This document shows, piece after piece, positions 15,777 to 25,174 of a DNA stretch of 64,000 nt. A program made the position numbers and the translations under genes. Origin of the DNA: Paenibacillus sp. BSR1-1 (GTDB lineage: Bacteria > Bacillota > Bacilli > Bacillales > Cytobacillaceae); contig NZ_JAQMWQ010000022.1 of NCBI RefSeq assembly GCF_030403775.1, forward strand, positions 35,083-99,082, read 5' to 3'. The notes beneath the pieces were generated by a model that was given only the letters and a program-made list of their open reading frames with translations, was not told where the DNA came from and did no database searches. Position 1 is the stretch's first letter. Every line of letters begins with the position of its first letter.

Positions 15777-18287
15777 ATGAATCAGATAATCTATCCATTA
15801 AATCAACATAAGCCTATTAATCATTGGTTGGTCGCAGGGACTTTTGAAGAAGAAAAATCTTTTAAAAAGATCACAATGGATTTTACAGGGGATTTGAATC
15901 GCTGGCTTACTGAGGGGTTTGCTGTATTTGAAAATCCTAATCGAAAAGAATTCATCGAAGCTGAATTGAAGGTTGAAAAGCAAAGAATTGACATATCAGA
16001 GGTTTCCCCTGGAAGATCGTTATCCTACCAATCGTCAACAAAGACATGGCAGCTCTATTTTCCATGGAAGAACAAAAAAATTGAACAGTCAGGATTTTGG
16101 CAGCAACCCACCCATCTACAATCATGGGCCATAACCAACATTCGTTCAAATAAAGCCCAAAAAGCCACTTTTAAACTTTTTACATGCGGAAGTGTGAACC
16201 TTTGGGTAAATGGTGAAAAAGTATTACAATTTTCCCCTTATACAAGAAATGAAGAAAAGAATATTGGATTTGAGGTTTTGCTTCGTGAAGGAGATAATGA
16301 ATTTTTAGTTCTTTCCGAGGATCTGGCAGAGCGGGATACACTGTTTTACTTTAGGGTGGATTACCTTGGGACTGAAGATTTAGAAATGGTGCTTCCAATT
16401 GGTGATACGTCCTCCGAAGACATTCATTTGTTAGAAGAAGCATTAAAAAATGCCTACTTTCCTAGCGATGTCCTCACGTCTGGTGAAGTTAGCCTTTATT
16501 TTGAAAACCCACTAGCGGGGCAAGTCCAATTGGAATGTGAGTTTAAAACAGAGTGGTGGGGCGAAAAGAAAGAGCTGAACAGGATTGTTCAGCCAAACTG
16601 CGAAAAAGTAATACTTGGTGAAGTTGAAGAACTTGGAATGGGCAATGTGCTATTATCCATCAACATCCGATACCAAACCGTTGTGCTCCAAAAAAATATG
16701 TTTCTTCAACTATATCCGGAAAACCTAGTACCACAAGATGTATCAGATTATCTTCATATAAGAAAGCAACAGGCTTCGTCCTTTATCGCCAAATATGGAA
16801 AAAAGGATATCCATCGAGCTTATTTATTAGCTAAAGCAGGCGATGATTTAGAGTTAGTTGAATTGATTGTTAGGGATACGCTGCAAGTGATTAATGCCAG
16901 GTTTGATTGCAGTGACTTTTATTTTAACCAACTGTTCCGTTTTTGGGCAGATTTTCATGATACGGGATTATTTGAAGAGAGCTTATGGGAGGAATGTAAG
17001 CAGACGATTCTCAATTATCGCTATTGGTTCGATGAACCTGGGGATGATGTCATGTGGTTCTTTAGCGAGAATCATGCCTTGCTATTCCACACTTGTGAAT
17101 ATTTAGCAGGACAATTATTTCCGGATGAAATATTCCCTAACGCGAACATCCTTGGTTCTGTCCATGTTGAACGGGCAAAAGTCAGGCTGAAAAAATGGTT
17201 TGAAAAATTTAATGATGAAGGCTTGGCAGAGTGGAATTCAAGTGCGTATATTCCGATAAACGTGATGGGATTCTTGCAAGTATATGATTTGGTCAATGAC
17301 CTGGAATTGAAAAGTGCAGCCGAGCAAGCACTGGATACAACCTTTCGCTTAATGGCGTTAAATTGTCATAATGGCTATTTATCTTGTTCACACGGTCGTA
17401 TTTACGAAAAAGAATTAAAGGGAAATTATAATAATGCGACTACTTCCTTACTTTGGATCGCCTATGGTAAAGGAAATTTAAATAATTCAACCTTTGCCGC
17501 AGCAGCATTATCTATGTCAGAATATGAACCACCTGATTATCGGTCCTTAATTGGTTTAAGCGCGGATGAGAATGTTGTGTTTAAGCATCATCAGGGAACA
17601 AAGGGCTTTGTCGATCTTTATACTTATAAAAACAGGTTCGGATTACTATCAAGTGCCGTCGAGTACCGGCCTGGTGGAAGCGGTTACTCGGAGCACGTCG
17701 TCCATTCTACGCTTAGTCCAGAAGCGATTGTATGGATAAATCATCCTGGAGAAGAGACGGAACTAGGGACAGGCCGGCCAAGCTTTTGGGCTGGAAATGG
17801 TCAATTGCCAAAGGTCGATCAATATCATGATATCGCTTTTATCCACTATAGGATTGATCCGGAAAGTGAAATTGATTATACTCACGCCTATTTTCCACTC
17901 ACCGCTTTCGAGCAAGTGGAAATCACCGGAAATTGGTGCTTTGGAAAAATAAGAGATTCCTATATTGCGCTTTATGCAAAAAATGGATTGATCTTACAGA
18001 CGGAGGGCCAGAACAAAAAACGGGAACTGATATCGATTGGTAGAGAAAATAAGTGGATCTTACGAAATAGCCATGTTCAACAGTTTGCTTCCTTCTCCCA
18101 ATTTATCACTAGTATTAAGAATGCAGAACTGAAACACATTGGAGAAGAATTCATTTTTCATGATCCTATTCACGGTAAAGCTCAAAGCTCTTGGAAGGGG
18201 CCATTTACAGTGAATGGTGTTATTCAATTAAATTCAGATCAGCAAACAGAAGGAGTTTTAGAAAAATGGTCGTTCATTCAAAATTAA
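15777..18287 (+). CDS. Unrecognised 836-residue toroid-like protein, candidate polysaccharide-degrading enzyme
   Basis: I do not recognise an established family. No signal peptide, so probably cytoplasmic. About residues 110-200 look like a beta-sandwich (SVNLWVNGEKVLQF, ending in EGDNEFLVLSEDL). About 340-590 are helix-rich with motifs reminiscent of alpha/alpha-toroid lyases: WFFSENHALLF (N432, H433), EWNSSAYIP (Y491), and NCHNGYLSCSHGR. About 600-836 appear beta-rich, with PGGSGYSEHVVHST (H640, H643). Sandwich-toroid-sandwich is the layout of heparinase- and hyaluronate-lyase-like enzymes. It is the first gene of a GH105/ABC/GH31/kdu operon and overlaps the GH105 gene. A role in cleaving a uronic-acid oligosaccharide is inference. 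Confidence 0.55.
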   Translation: MNQIIYPLNQHKPINHWLVAGTFEEEKSFKKITMDFTGDLNRWLTEGFAVFENPNRKEFIEAELKVEKQRIDISEVSPGRSLSYQSSTKTWQLYFPWKNKKIEQSGFWQQPTHLQSWAITNIRSNKAQKATFKLFTCGSVNLWVNGEKVLQFSPYTRNEEKNIGFEVLLREGDNEFLVLSEDLAERDTLFYFRVDYLGTEDLEMVLPIGDTSSEDIHLLEEALKNAYFPSDVLTSGEVSLYFENPLAGQVQLECEFKTEWWGEKKELNRIVQPNCEKVILGEVEELGMGNVLLSINIRYQTVVLQKNMFLQLYPENLVPQDVSDYLHIRKQQASSFIAKYGKKDIHRAYLLAKAGDDLELVELIVRDTLQVINARFDCSDFYFNQLFRFWADFHDTGLFEESLWEECKQTILNYRYWFDEPGDDVMWFFSENHALLFHTCEYLAGQLFPDEIFPNANILGSVHVERAKVRLKKWFEKFNDEGLAEWNSSAYIPINVMGFLQVYDLVNDLELKSAAEQALDTTFRLMALNCHNGYLSCSHGRIYEKELKGNYNNATTSLLWIAYGKGNLNNSTFAAAALSMSEYEPPDYRSLIGLSADENVVFKHHQGTKGFVDLYTYKNRFGLLSSAVEYRPGGSGYSEHVVHSTLSPEAIVWINHPGEETELGTGRPSFWAGNGQLPKVDQYHDIAFIHYRIDPESEIDYTHAYFPLTAFEQVEITGNWCFGKIRDSYIALYAKNGLILQTEGQNKKRELISIGRENKWILRNSHVQQFASFSQFITSIKNAELKHIGEEFIFHDPIHGKAQSSWKGPFTVNGVIQLNSDQQTEGVLEKWSFIQN

Positions 18288-19354
18288 TCGAATCAAAGGT
18301 TCATCTTGTAAAGAATGCACTGAAATCATTGAAAAATGATGATGGGTTTGTCGAAGAATTTCCGATTGGTTTGATAGACATTAATCTGTGGGAATGGCCG
18401 CAAGGTGTCGGGATTTATGGCCTGTATAAATACTATAAATTAACCAATGACCAAGAGACCCTTCAGTTTTTATTAGATTGGTTTGATCAAAGAATTGCGG
18501 AAGGCCTCCCTGAAAAAAATGTCAATACGATGGCACCGCTGCTTACTCTCATCCATCTGGCAGAGGAAACCAATGATTCCAAGTATATTGCTGTATGTGA
18601 TGAATGGAGTACTTGGATCATAGAAGAGATGATTCGTACCGGTGACGGAGCCTTGCAGCATATGATTACAGGTGACCCGAATGATGGTCAGATATTAATT
18701 GATACCTTATTTATGACCGTGTTATTCCTTGCTAAAGCTGGTACTTATTTTAAACGGCCAGAATATATCGAGGAAGCGAAAAACCAGTTCCTCATTCATA
18801 TTAAATATTTATATGACAAAGAAACAGGGTTATTTTATCACGGTTGGGATTTTAATGAGAATCACAACTACGGTGCTGTCCGCTGGGGAAGAGGAAATGG
18901 CTGGTATACATGCGGGTTGTTAGAGTTTTTTGAAATAGTTGAATTAGAAAAAAGTATGAAAGATTATTTATTAGCTACATGGCACAGTCAAGTGAAGGCA
19001 TTGTCAAAACTACAAGCTGATAGTGGTTTATGGCATACCGTTTTAGACGATCCAAGTTCCTATGAAGAAACCTCTGCTACTGCTGCTTTTGGTTATGGAA
19101 TCATCAAAGGTGTTAGAAAAGGGTACCTTGATAAGGAGTATTTACCAATTGGGTTAAAGGCTTTAGAAGCAGTGATGGATGTAATCGATGAACATGGTGT
19201 GGTTCAAAAAGTATCATATGGGACGCCGGTTGGACTAGATGACGAATTTTATAAAAACATCCCGATTAGTCCGATGACCTATGGTCAAGCCTTAGCCATC
19301 CTATTATTGGTCGAATCAATAGAGTTTGTTACTAATGAGACGGTGAAAAATTAA
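18266..19354 (+). CDS. GH105 unsaturated glucuronyl/rhamnogalacturonyl hydrolase
   Basis: A 362-residue (alpha/alpha)6-barrel glycosidase with no signal peptide. Diagnostic blocks are WEWPQGVGIYGLYKYY, GDPNDGQILIDTLFM with the probable catalytic acid D146 (equivalent to Asp143 of YteR), RWGRGNGWYTCGL, and ETSATAAFGYGI. It removes the terminal 4,5-unsaturated uronic acid from lyase products, feeding KduI through spontaneous ring opening. The start at 18266 follows AGAAGGAG (18248-18255) and overlaps the previous gene by 22 bp. Absence of a signal peptide means the substrate must be imported, consistent with the ABC genes immediately downstream. Confidence 0.9.
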   Translation: MVVHSKLIESKVHLVKNALKSLKNDDGFVEEFPIGLIDINLWEWPQGVGIYGLYKYYKLTNDQETLQFLLDWFDQRIAEGLPEKNVNTMAPLLTLIHLAEETNDSKYIAVCDEWSTWIIEEMIRTGDGALQHMITGDPNDGQILIDTLFMTVLFLAKAGTYFKRPEYIEEAKNQFLIHIKYLYDKETGLFYHGWDFNENHNYGAVRWGRGNGWYTCGLLEFFEIVELEKSMKDYLLATWHSQVKALSKLQADSGLWHTVLDDPSSYEETSATAAFGYGIIKGVRKGYLDKEYLPIGLKALEAVMDVIDEHGVVQKVSYGTPVGLDDEFYKNIPISPMTYGQALAILLLVESIEFVTNETVKN

Positions 19355-19381
19355 AAATTCGAAAAAGGGGAGATGTATTAT

Positions 19382-20668
19382 ATGAAAAAAATGCTAAGAA
19401 TGCTTACGATGTCATTGCTTGCAGCTGTTTTATTAATTGGTGTTGCAGCCTGTTCTGATAGCTCAAAATCAAGTGGTACCAGCAAATCAGACGGTAAAAA
19501 GGTTACATTGGACTTTCTCTGGTTTACTGATGGGGTAGAAGGCGATGTCATGAGAGACATCATTAAAGATTATCAAGCAAAAAATAAAAACGTAGAAGTT
19601 AAGTTAATCGAAGTGGCCTACCAAGATTACACAACAAAATTAAAAACGATGATCGCTGGAGGAAAACCACCTGCGTTAGCACGTGTCACTGATACCGGAA
19701 TCTTTGCCGAACAGGCGATGGACCTTAAACCATATGTTGGAGGAGTCGATAAATTCACCTCTCAATTCCTTCCTTCTATTAAACCTTACTATGTGAAGAA
19801 AGATAAAATTATTGCGACACCGATGGATGTTACGGCAAACGGCATCATTTATAACAAAACATTGTTTAAAAAAGCAGGAGTAGAAGTTCCACAATCACCA
19901 GATGATGTTTGGACATGGGATGAATTTGAAAACGCAATTAAGCAAGTAAAGGAAAAAGGCGGAGCAAAATACGGATTATTAGTAGATTTCACTCCACATC
20001 GATATTCTACTTTACTTTATGAATTTGGCGGAAGTATTTTTACAAAGGATGGTTCTGCACCAGCGATTAATAATAAAAATGGTGTTGCCGCATTAGACTA
20101 TTTTAAAAAGCTTCATAAAGATGGAATCATTCCTGAGTCTGTTTGGTTGGGTGGGGAAAATCCTAATAACTTATTCCGTTCTGGAACAGCAGCTGCTCAC
20201 TTAGCTGGAAACTGGATGTTAAGTAACTACAAAGATATTAACAACTTTGAGTGGGGTGTAACATACCTTCCAAAAGGAGAAATTCGTTCTTCTGTACCAG
20301 GCGGTAAATACATCATGGGCTTCCAAAAAACAGGAGTAGAAAAAGAGACAGCAGCATTTATTAAATACTTAGCATCAAAAGAGGTTAATGCCAAATTCAA
20401 CCAAAACTCACTATTCCTAAGTGCTAGAAAAGATAATAACGAATTGGATTATGCGTTTGGTAAAGATATGTTTAAAGTGTTCTCTAATGAATTAGAAAAT
20501 ACACCAGAGGTTGCAGCAAATGACTGGGGCAATCAAGTGGTCATCTCTAAGGTTACTACTGATATAAGAGATGCAGTAGTAGAAGTTCTTAGCGGCGGGG
20601 TATCTTCAAAAGAAGCCATGGACAAAGTTGCCGAGAAACTTAAGGAAGCTATTGCAGATTCTAAATAA
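19382..20668 (+). CDS. CUT1 ABC transporter oligosaccharide-binding lipoprotein
   Basis: A 428-residue binding protein. Signal peptide MKKMLRMLTMSLLAAVLL ends at lipobox GVAAC (cysteine about residue 24), with a Ser/Lys linker and then a family 1 solute-binding fold (TLDFLWFTDG start, GIIYNKTLFKKAGVEVPQSP). It is anchored outside the membrane to capture oligosaccharides for the two permeases downstream. ATG 19373 is too close to GGGGAG (19367-19372), so ATG 19382 is chosen. Sequence neighbours (GH105, kdu) point to unsaturated oligouronides as ligand; this is inferred. Confidence 0.88.
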   Translation: MKKMLRMLTMSLLAAVLLIGVAACSDSSKSSGTSKSDGKKVTLDFLWFTDGVEGDVMRDIIKDYQAKNKNVEVKLIEVAYQDYTTKLKTMIAGGKPPALARVTDTGIFAEQAMDLKPYVGGVDKFTSQFLPSIKPYYVKKDKIIATPMDVTANGIIYNKTLFKKAGVEVPQSPDDVWTWDEFENAIKQVKEKGGAKYGLLVDFTPHRYSTLLYEFGGSIFTKDGSAPAINNKNGVAALDYFKKLHKDGIIPESVWLGGENPNNLFRSGTAAAHLAGNWMLSNYKDINNFEWGVTYLPKGEIRSSVPGGKYIMGFQKTGVEKETAAFIKYLASKEVNAKFNQNSLFLSARKDNNELDYAFGKDMFKVFSNELENTPEVAANDWGNQVVISKVTTDIRDAVVEVLSGGVSSKEAMDKVAEKLKEAIADSK

Positions 20669-20678
20669 TAGTCCACTG

Positions 20679-20706
20679 GTGACTGCCCCAGATTTGGGGT
20701 GGTCAC
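20679..20706 (+). other. Intercistronic hairpin after the binding-protein gene
   Basis: GTGAC (20679-20683) pairs with GTCAC (20702-20706), and CCCCA (20686-20690) with TGGGG (20695-20699). No T tract follows, so mRNA stabilisation rather than termination is likely. It sits in the same place as the hairpin of the galactonate importer at 5487. Confidence 0.6.
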
Positions 20707-20746
20707 TACTATTAAAAAGCTAAATAAATAATTTAGGCAGGTGAAT

Positions 20747-21679
20747 ATGGTGGAACCAATAATCAAAGAACATGCGGCGATAAAAACTGCCAAAAAATCC
20801 TCCTTTCGATCAGATAAACTGAAGCGGCAAATTGTTCCCTATTTTTTTGTACTTCCAAATTTCGTCATCTTTTTTACATTCATTGTCGTTCCTGCCATCG
20901 TGGGACTCTATTATTCTTTCACAGACTATGATGGATTATCGGAAATGAACTTCGTTGGAATTGAAAACTACAAAGAAGTGTTTCAGAGCTCTGAGTATTG
21001 GAAAATATTCGCTAATACATTTAAATATGCTTTTGCGGTAGTGCCGCTCATATTTATATGTTCCCTTGGAATTGCTATGTTGTTGATCAAGGAAATTAAA
21101 GCAAAAGGCTTCTTTCGTGCCATATTTTATTGGCCAACGATGATTTCAGCGATTATTGTTGGTGTGACCTGGAAATGGATTTTTGGGGATAGCTTCGGTG
21201 TCTTGAATTATTTGATCGAGTCATTAGGCTTCAAACCAATAAAGTGGTTATCCGACCCGGTATTTGCCAACATGACGGTTGTTGTTGGAACGATTTGGGC
21301 AAGAATAGGGTTCTTTATGGTGATTTTTATGGCTGGGTTACAAAGTATCCCTACCTCCTATTATGAAGCCGCCCAAATGGATGGAGCTTCAAAGTTTAGA
21401 ATGTTTAGGAGCATCACCTTACCATTATTAAAACCAACTAGTTTTTTAGTGTTAATCTTGCTCTTGATTGAATCCTTTAAGCAATATCCGCTCGTCTTGG
21501 CCTTGACTGGTGGAGGACCGGCAAAGCAAACCACCTACCTTGTTCAATATATTTATGAATTTGGTTTCAAAAAAGGGGAATTGGGTTACGCAAGTGCGAT
21601 GTCCGTTGTTCTGTTTGTGGTGATTGCCATCTTTACGGTTATTCAATTTAAATGGACAAAAGGAGGTACAATCGATTGA
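20747..21679 (+). CDS. CUT1 ABC transporter permease 1
   Basis: A roughly 310-residue six-helix permease. The EAA loop is YYEAAQMDGASKFRMFRSIT at about residues 204-223, and the N-terminal region PAIVGLYYSFTDYDGL is typical of UgpA/LacF-type subunits. ATG 20747 follows AGGCAGGTG. GTG 20741 is inside that site. Its stop overlaps the TTG start of the next permease (TTGA), so the two are translated together. Confidence 0.9.
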   Translation: MVEPIIKEHAAIKTAKKSSFRSDKLKRQIVPYFFVLPNFVIFFTFIVVPAIVGLYYSFTDYDGLSEMNFVGIENYKEVFQSSEYWKIFANTFKYAFAVVPLIFICSLGIAMLLIKEIKAKGFFRAIFYWPTMISAIIVGVTWKWIFGDSFGVLNYLIESLGFKPIKWLSDPVFANMTVVVGTIWARIGFFMVIFMAGLQSIPTSYYEAAQMDGASKFRMFRSITLPLLKPTSFLVLILLLIESFKQYPLVLALTGGGPAKQTTYLVQYIYEFGFKKGELGYASAMSVVLFVVIAIFTVIQFKWTKGGTID

Positions 21680-22494
21680 AAAAGAAATCTAATATCCTCA
21701 TCTATTTAGCATTGTCTGTTCTTGTTTGTATCTTCATTTTTCCAGTCATATGGGTAGTCCTTTCTTCCATAAAAGATTCTACCGAATTATATAGTTGGCC
21801 TCCAAAATTTATTCCGGACAATCCAACCTTTGAAAACTTTATTGCAGCCTTTGAGAAAGGGAACTTCGGCACCTATTTTCTCAATAGTACGTTTGTGACG
21901 GTAACCGCTACAGTCCTAACGTTAATCATTAATACGATGGCAGGCTATGCGCTTGCCAAGTATCGTTTTAAAGGGGATACCTGGTTGTTAATCGGATTTA
22001 TCTCAACCTTAATGATCCCTCTCGAAGTTATTATGACCCCTATTTTTTCGGTCATAAGCAAACTAGGTCTGTACAATTCTCTTTGGGGAATTATTATTCC
22101 TCCAGCAGCAACACCGACTGGGGTATTCCTAATAAGACAGTATTTATTGACCGTACCTGATGAGTTGATTGAAGCGGCTAGAATAGATGGCGCTGGCGAG
22201 TGGAAGATTTTTTGGAAACTGATTGTTCCGATTGCCAAACCGATTATTTCTGTCCTCGCCATCTTTTCCTTCATGTGGAGATGGGACGACTTTATTTGGC
22301 CGTTGATTGTTATTAGTGATCCAACGAAATATACCGTCCAATTAGCCTTATCCAATTTCATCGGTGAATTTAATGTCGACTGGGGAAGCCTATTGGCGAT
22401 GTCCGTCGTAACCATGATCCCAGTTTTAATTGTGTTTTTAATATTCCAAAAGCAGTTTATTCAGGGAATGGCTACTTCTGGTATGAAAGATTAA
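21676..22494 (+). CDS. CUT1 ABC transporter permease 2
   Basis: A roughly 272-residue six-helix permease with EAA loop IEAARIDGAGEWKIFWKLIV near residues 165-185. The frame extends up to ATG 21652, but AAAGGAGGT (21659-21667) places the start at TTG 21676, which shares bases with the stop of the upstream gene. It completes an importer without its own ATPase. A strong terminator follows, so the GH31 gene has its own expression signals. Confidence 0.9.
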   Translation: MKKKSNILIYLALSVLVCIFIFPVIWVVLSSIKDSTELYSWPPKFIPDNPTFENFIAAFEKGNFGTYFLNSTFVTVTATVLTLIINTMAGYALAKYRFKGDTWLLIGFISTLMIPLEVIMTPIFSVISKLGLYNSLWGIIIPPAATPTGVFLIRQYLLTVPDELIEAARIDGAGEWKIFWKLIVPIAKPIISVLAIFSFMWRWDDFIWPLIVISDPTKYTVQLALSNFIGEFNVDWGSLLAMSVVTMIPVLIVFLIFQKQFIQGMATSGMKD

Positions 22495-22510
22495 TAGATT
22501 GATCAAGTTT

Positions 22511-22545
22511 AACAGAGATAATCCAAGCGGTTTATCTCTGTTTTA
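22511..22545 (+). terminator. Terminator of the first uronide transcription unit
   Basis: The perfect 11-bp arms AACAGAGATAA (22511-22521) and TTATCTCTGTT (22532-22542) are followed by TTT. Confidence 0.85.
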
Positions 22546-22620
22546 AAAAGGTTATTTTCGCAAAGATTGTTGTTTTACGTATAAGTTCATCAACCTGTAT
22601 AACAAGATTCTTCGTGGCAT

Positions 22621-22715
22621 CTTTTCGTAAGAACATTTGCGAATATTGCCTGGAAACTTTGAAACTTTGTAAATGACTCTTAATTAGTTCCAAGAGCAAC
22701 AAAGTTTACGAAAAG
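22621..22715 (+). promoter_or_regulatory. Structured leader candidate upstream of the GH31 gene
   Basis: Three nested inverted repeats occur in 95 bp: CTTTTCGTAA (22621-22630) with TTACGAAAAG (22706-22715), AAACTTTG (22662-22669) with CAAAGTTT (22700-22707), and CTCTT/AAGAG inside. The second and outer arms overlap by two bases, so alternative foldings are possible. It ends 33 bp before the GH31 start. It matches no riboswitch I recognise. Confidence 0.4.
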
Positions 22716-22747
22716 AGCCTTAAAAAAATAGCGAAAAGGTGAAAATC

Positions 22748-25174
22748 ATGAGCTTGGCTTGGAAGTTTGACTTTATAAAGGAAGAAAATAATCAACTTTT
22801 CTTTGAATGCAATGATAAGAAAATCATTTTTATGGTTTTAGAAGAAGATTTATGCAGAGTATTTATGTCGTCTGATTTTGAACCAGCTCTATCGACGACT
22901 TGGGCAATAGCCCCGGATGCGGAAGATATTCCTTTTGAAGGAAGAGACCGTTTTGATTTAACTCCATTCTCATTACCAGCGTTCCAAAAACAAGTTGGCA
23001 GTGAGCAAGTAATCATTGAAACACATCTTTTAAAAGCGGTCATTCAATTAGACGGCTTTAAGATCTCTTGGTATGCAAAAATAAACGGCGAAGAAATTTT
23101 AATAGCGAATGACCGAAAAACACAGAGTTATAACTATAACAACAAGCTTGGAGACGGGGTCTATCATTATCTTGAGCGATACAAGGATGATAATTTTTAT
23201 GGTTTAGGTGAGAAAAGCGGAACACTAAATAAGACTAGAAAGCGTTATATCATGAAGACCATTGACGCCATGGGTTATGATGCCGAGTTTACCGATCCGC
23301 TTTATAAGCATATACCTTTTTATTTGACCCATAATCAAAAAACGAAGCTATCTTATGGACTGTTTTATGATAATTACTCCGACTCTATTTTTGATTTAGG
23401 TGCGGAGCTTGACAATTATCATGGCTTTTACAGGTATTATTACGCAGAAAAAGGCGACTTGGACTATTATTTCATTTTGGGCCCTCATATTCATAACGTT
23501 GTTGAAAAATATTCAAAACTTACGGGCAAGACGATTTTCCCTCCAAAATGGAGTCTTGGTTATTCAGGGTCAACGATGACTTATACGGATGCGCCAGATG
23601 CACAAGAACAATTAAAGAAATTTGTTGATTCTTGTGTGGAATATGATATTCCTTGTGATTCCTTTCAGTTGTCCTCTGGATATACCACTATTGGCGGAAA
23701 GAGGTATGTATTTAATTGGAATTACGATAAAATACCTGACCCGCATGCCATGAACCATCATTTCCATGAGAATGGGTTACATGTTTGTGCCAATATTAAA
23801 CCATGCTTACTTCAGGACCATCCGCAATACCCTGAACTGGCTGAAAAGGGAATGTTTATAAAAGCGGATAATAATCAAGATCCTGAATTAGTCCAATTTT
23901 GGGATGATGATGGATCCTATCTTGATTTTACGAATCCGGAGACTATCCAATGGTGGAAGGGAAATGTCAAGGAGCAGCTCTTATCCTTTGGAATTGACTC
24001 CACCTGGAATGATAATAATGAATTTGAAATCTGGAATAAACAGGCATGTGCTAATGGTTTTGGCAAGAGCATTCCTGTCGAGGATATTAAACCGATTCAA
24101 ACTTTGTTAATGCTCAAGTCGTCTTATGAAGCTCAAAAAGAATTTGCTCCTAATAGTAGACCATATTTAATCTCAAGATCAGGCATGCCTGGCATGCAGC
24201 GTTATGTGCAAACATGGTCAGGAGATAATTTAACGGAATGGAAAACACTGCGATTTAATATCAAGATGGGGTTAAGCATGAGTTTGTCAGGTGTATATAA
24301 TTTTGGACATGATGTTGGCGGATTTAGCGGTTTAGCACCAGAACCAGAATTATTTATCAGGTGGATTCAAAATGGCATTTTCCATCCGAGATTCACCATT
24401 CATTCGTGGAATGAGGATCAATCCGTCAATGTTCCCTGGATGTATCCGGAACAGATCGAGATCATACGTAGCTTTATGAAGGAACGTGTGAAGTGGATCC
24501 CTTATTTTTACCATTTGCTTCATAAAGCCAGTCAAGAATATAAACCAATCCTTACTCCTACTTTTTATTATTTTGAACATGATTCAAAAACCTTTGAAGA
24601 GAATGATGACTTTATGGTCGGTGAGAATTTATTGGTTTGTAGTGTAGTAGAAAAAGGAGCCACTCAACGAAGTGTGTATCTGCCAGAAAATGATAAGGGC
24701 TGGTATGATATGAATTCTGATCAATGGTATCAAGGTGGTCAAACTATTATCGTAAATGCACCACTGAACGTCATTCCGCTTTTTGCACAGGCGGGTTCCG
24801 CTTTCCCGATTCGTGATGGGGAAATCACGTTTAAAAATAAATCGGAGGATGCAAGAGGAATACGTCTATATCCTTCCTTAAGGGAAGAGCATATAAGCGA
24901 ACGTTTCTATGAAGATGACGGGATTTCATTAAACTATACAAAAGGTGAGTCTTCATTCCTATTAGTAGATATGAAGACTACTAAAGAAAGTGTAGAAATC
25001 CAGATAACTATGGAAGGGAATTATCAACTTCCTTATGATTCTGTTAGTATCTATTTGCCAAAAACGGAAAAACGGAACCTTTATGTTAATGGGGAAGCAA
25101 TAAATTCAGTACTTCCGGTTCGTGTGAAAATACAACAAGACGGTTCGAATAATGACAACTGGAGGCAGCGATGA
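22748..25174 (+). CDS. Glycoside hydrolase family 31 enzyme (alpha-glucosidase/alpha-xylosidase)
   Basis: An 808-residue GH31 protein without signal peptide. N-terminal beta-sandwich (about 1-240), catalytic TIM barrel (about 250-600), C-terminal sandwiches (about 600-808). The nucleophile is D422 in STWNDNNEFEIW and the acid/base is D493 in TWSGDNLTEW; both fit GH31. Substrate may be an alpha-glucoside, alpha-xyloside or alpha-galactoside side group on the imported oligosaccharide; the sequence does not decide. ATG 22748 follows AAAAGGTG (22734-22741); GTG 22739 lies in that site. Its stop overlaps the aldolase start (ATGA). Confidence 0.88.
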   Translation: MSLAWKFDFIKEENNQLFFECNDKKIIFMVLEEDLCRVFMSSDFEPALSTTWAIAPDAEDIPFEGRDRFDLTPFSLPAFQKQVGSEQVIIETHLLKAVIQLDGFKISWYAKINGEEILIANDRKTQSYNYNNKLGDGVYHYLERYKDDNFYGLGEKSGTLNKTRKRYIMKTIDAMGYDAEFTDPLYKHIPFYLTHNQKTKLSYGLFYDNYSDSIFDLGAELDNYHGFYRYYYAEKGDLDYYFILGPHIHNVVEKYSKLTGKTIFPPKWSLGYSGSTMTYTDAPDAQEQLKKFVDSCVEYDIPCDSFQLSSGYTTIGGKRYVFNWNYDKIPDPHAMNHHFHENGLHVCANIKPCLLQDHPQYPELAEKGMFIKADNNQDPELVQFWDDDGSYLDFTNPETIQWWKGNVKEQLLSFGIDSTWNDNNEFEIWNKQACANGFGKSIPVEDIKPIQTLLMLKSSYEAQKEFAPNSRPYLISRSGMPGMQRYVQTWSGDNLTEWKTLRFNIKMGLSMSLSGVYNFGHDVGGFSGLAPEPELFIRWIQNGIFHPRFTIHSWNEDQSVNVPWMYPEQIEIIRSFMKERVKWIPYFYHLLHKASQEYKPILTPTFYYFEHDSKTFEENDDFMVGENLLVCSVVEKGATQRSVYLPENDKGWYDMNSDQWYQGGQTIIVNAPLNVIPLFAQAGSAFPIRDGEITFKNKSEDARGIRLYPSLREEHISERFYEDDGISLNYTKGESSFLLVDMKTTKESVEIQITMEGNYQLPYDSVSIYLPKTEKRNLYVNGEAINSVLPVRVKIQQDGSNNDNWRQR

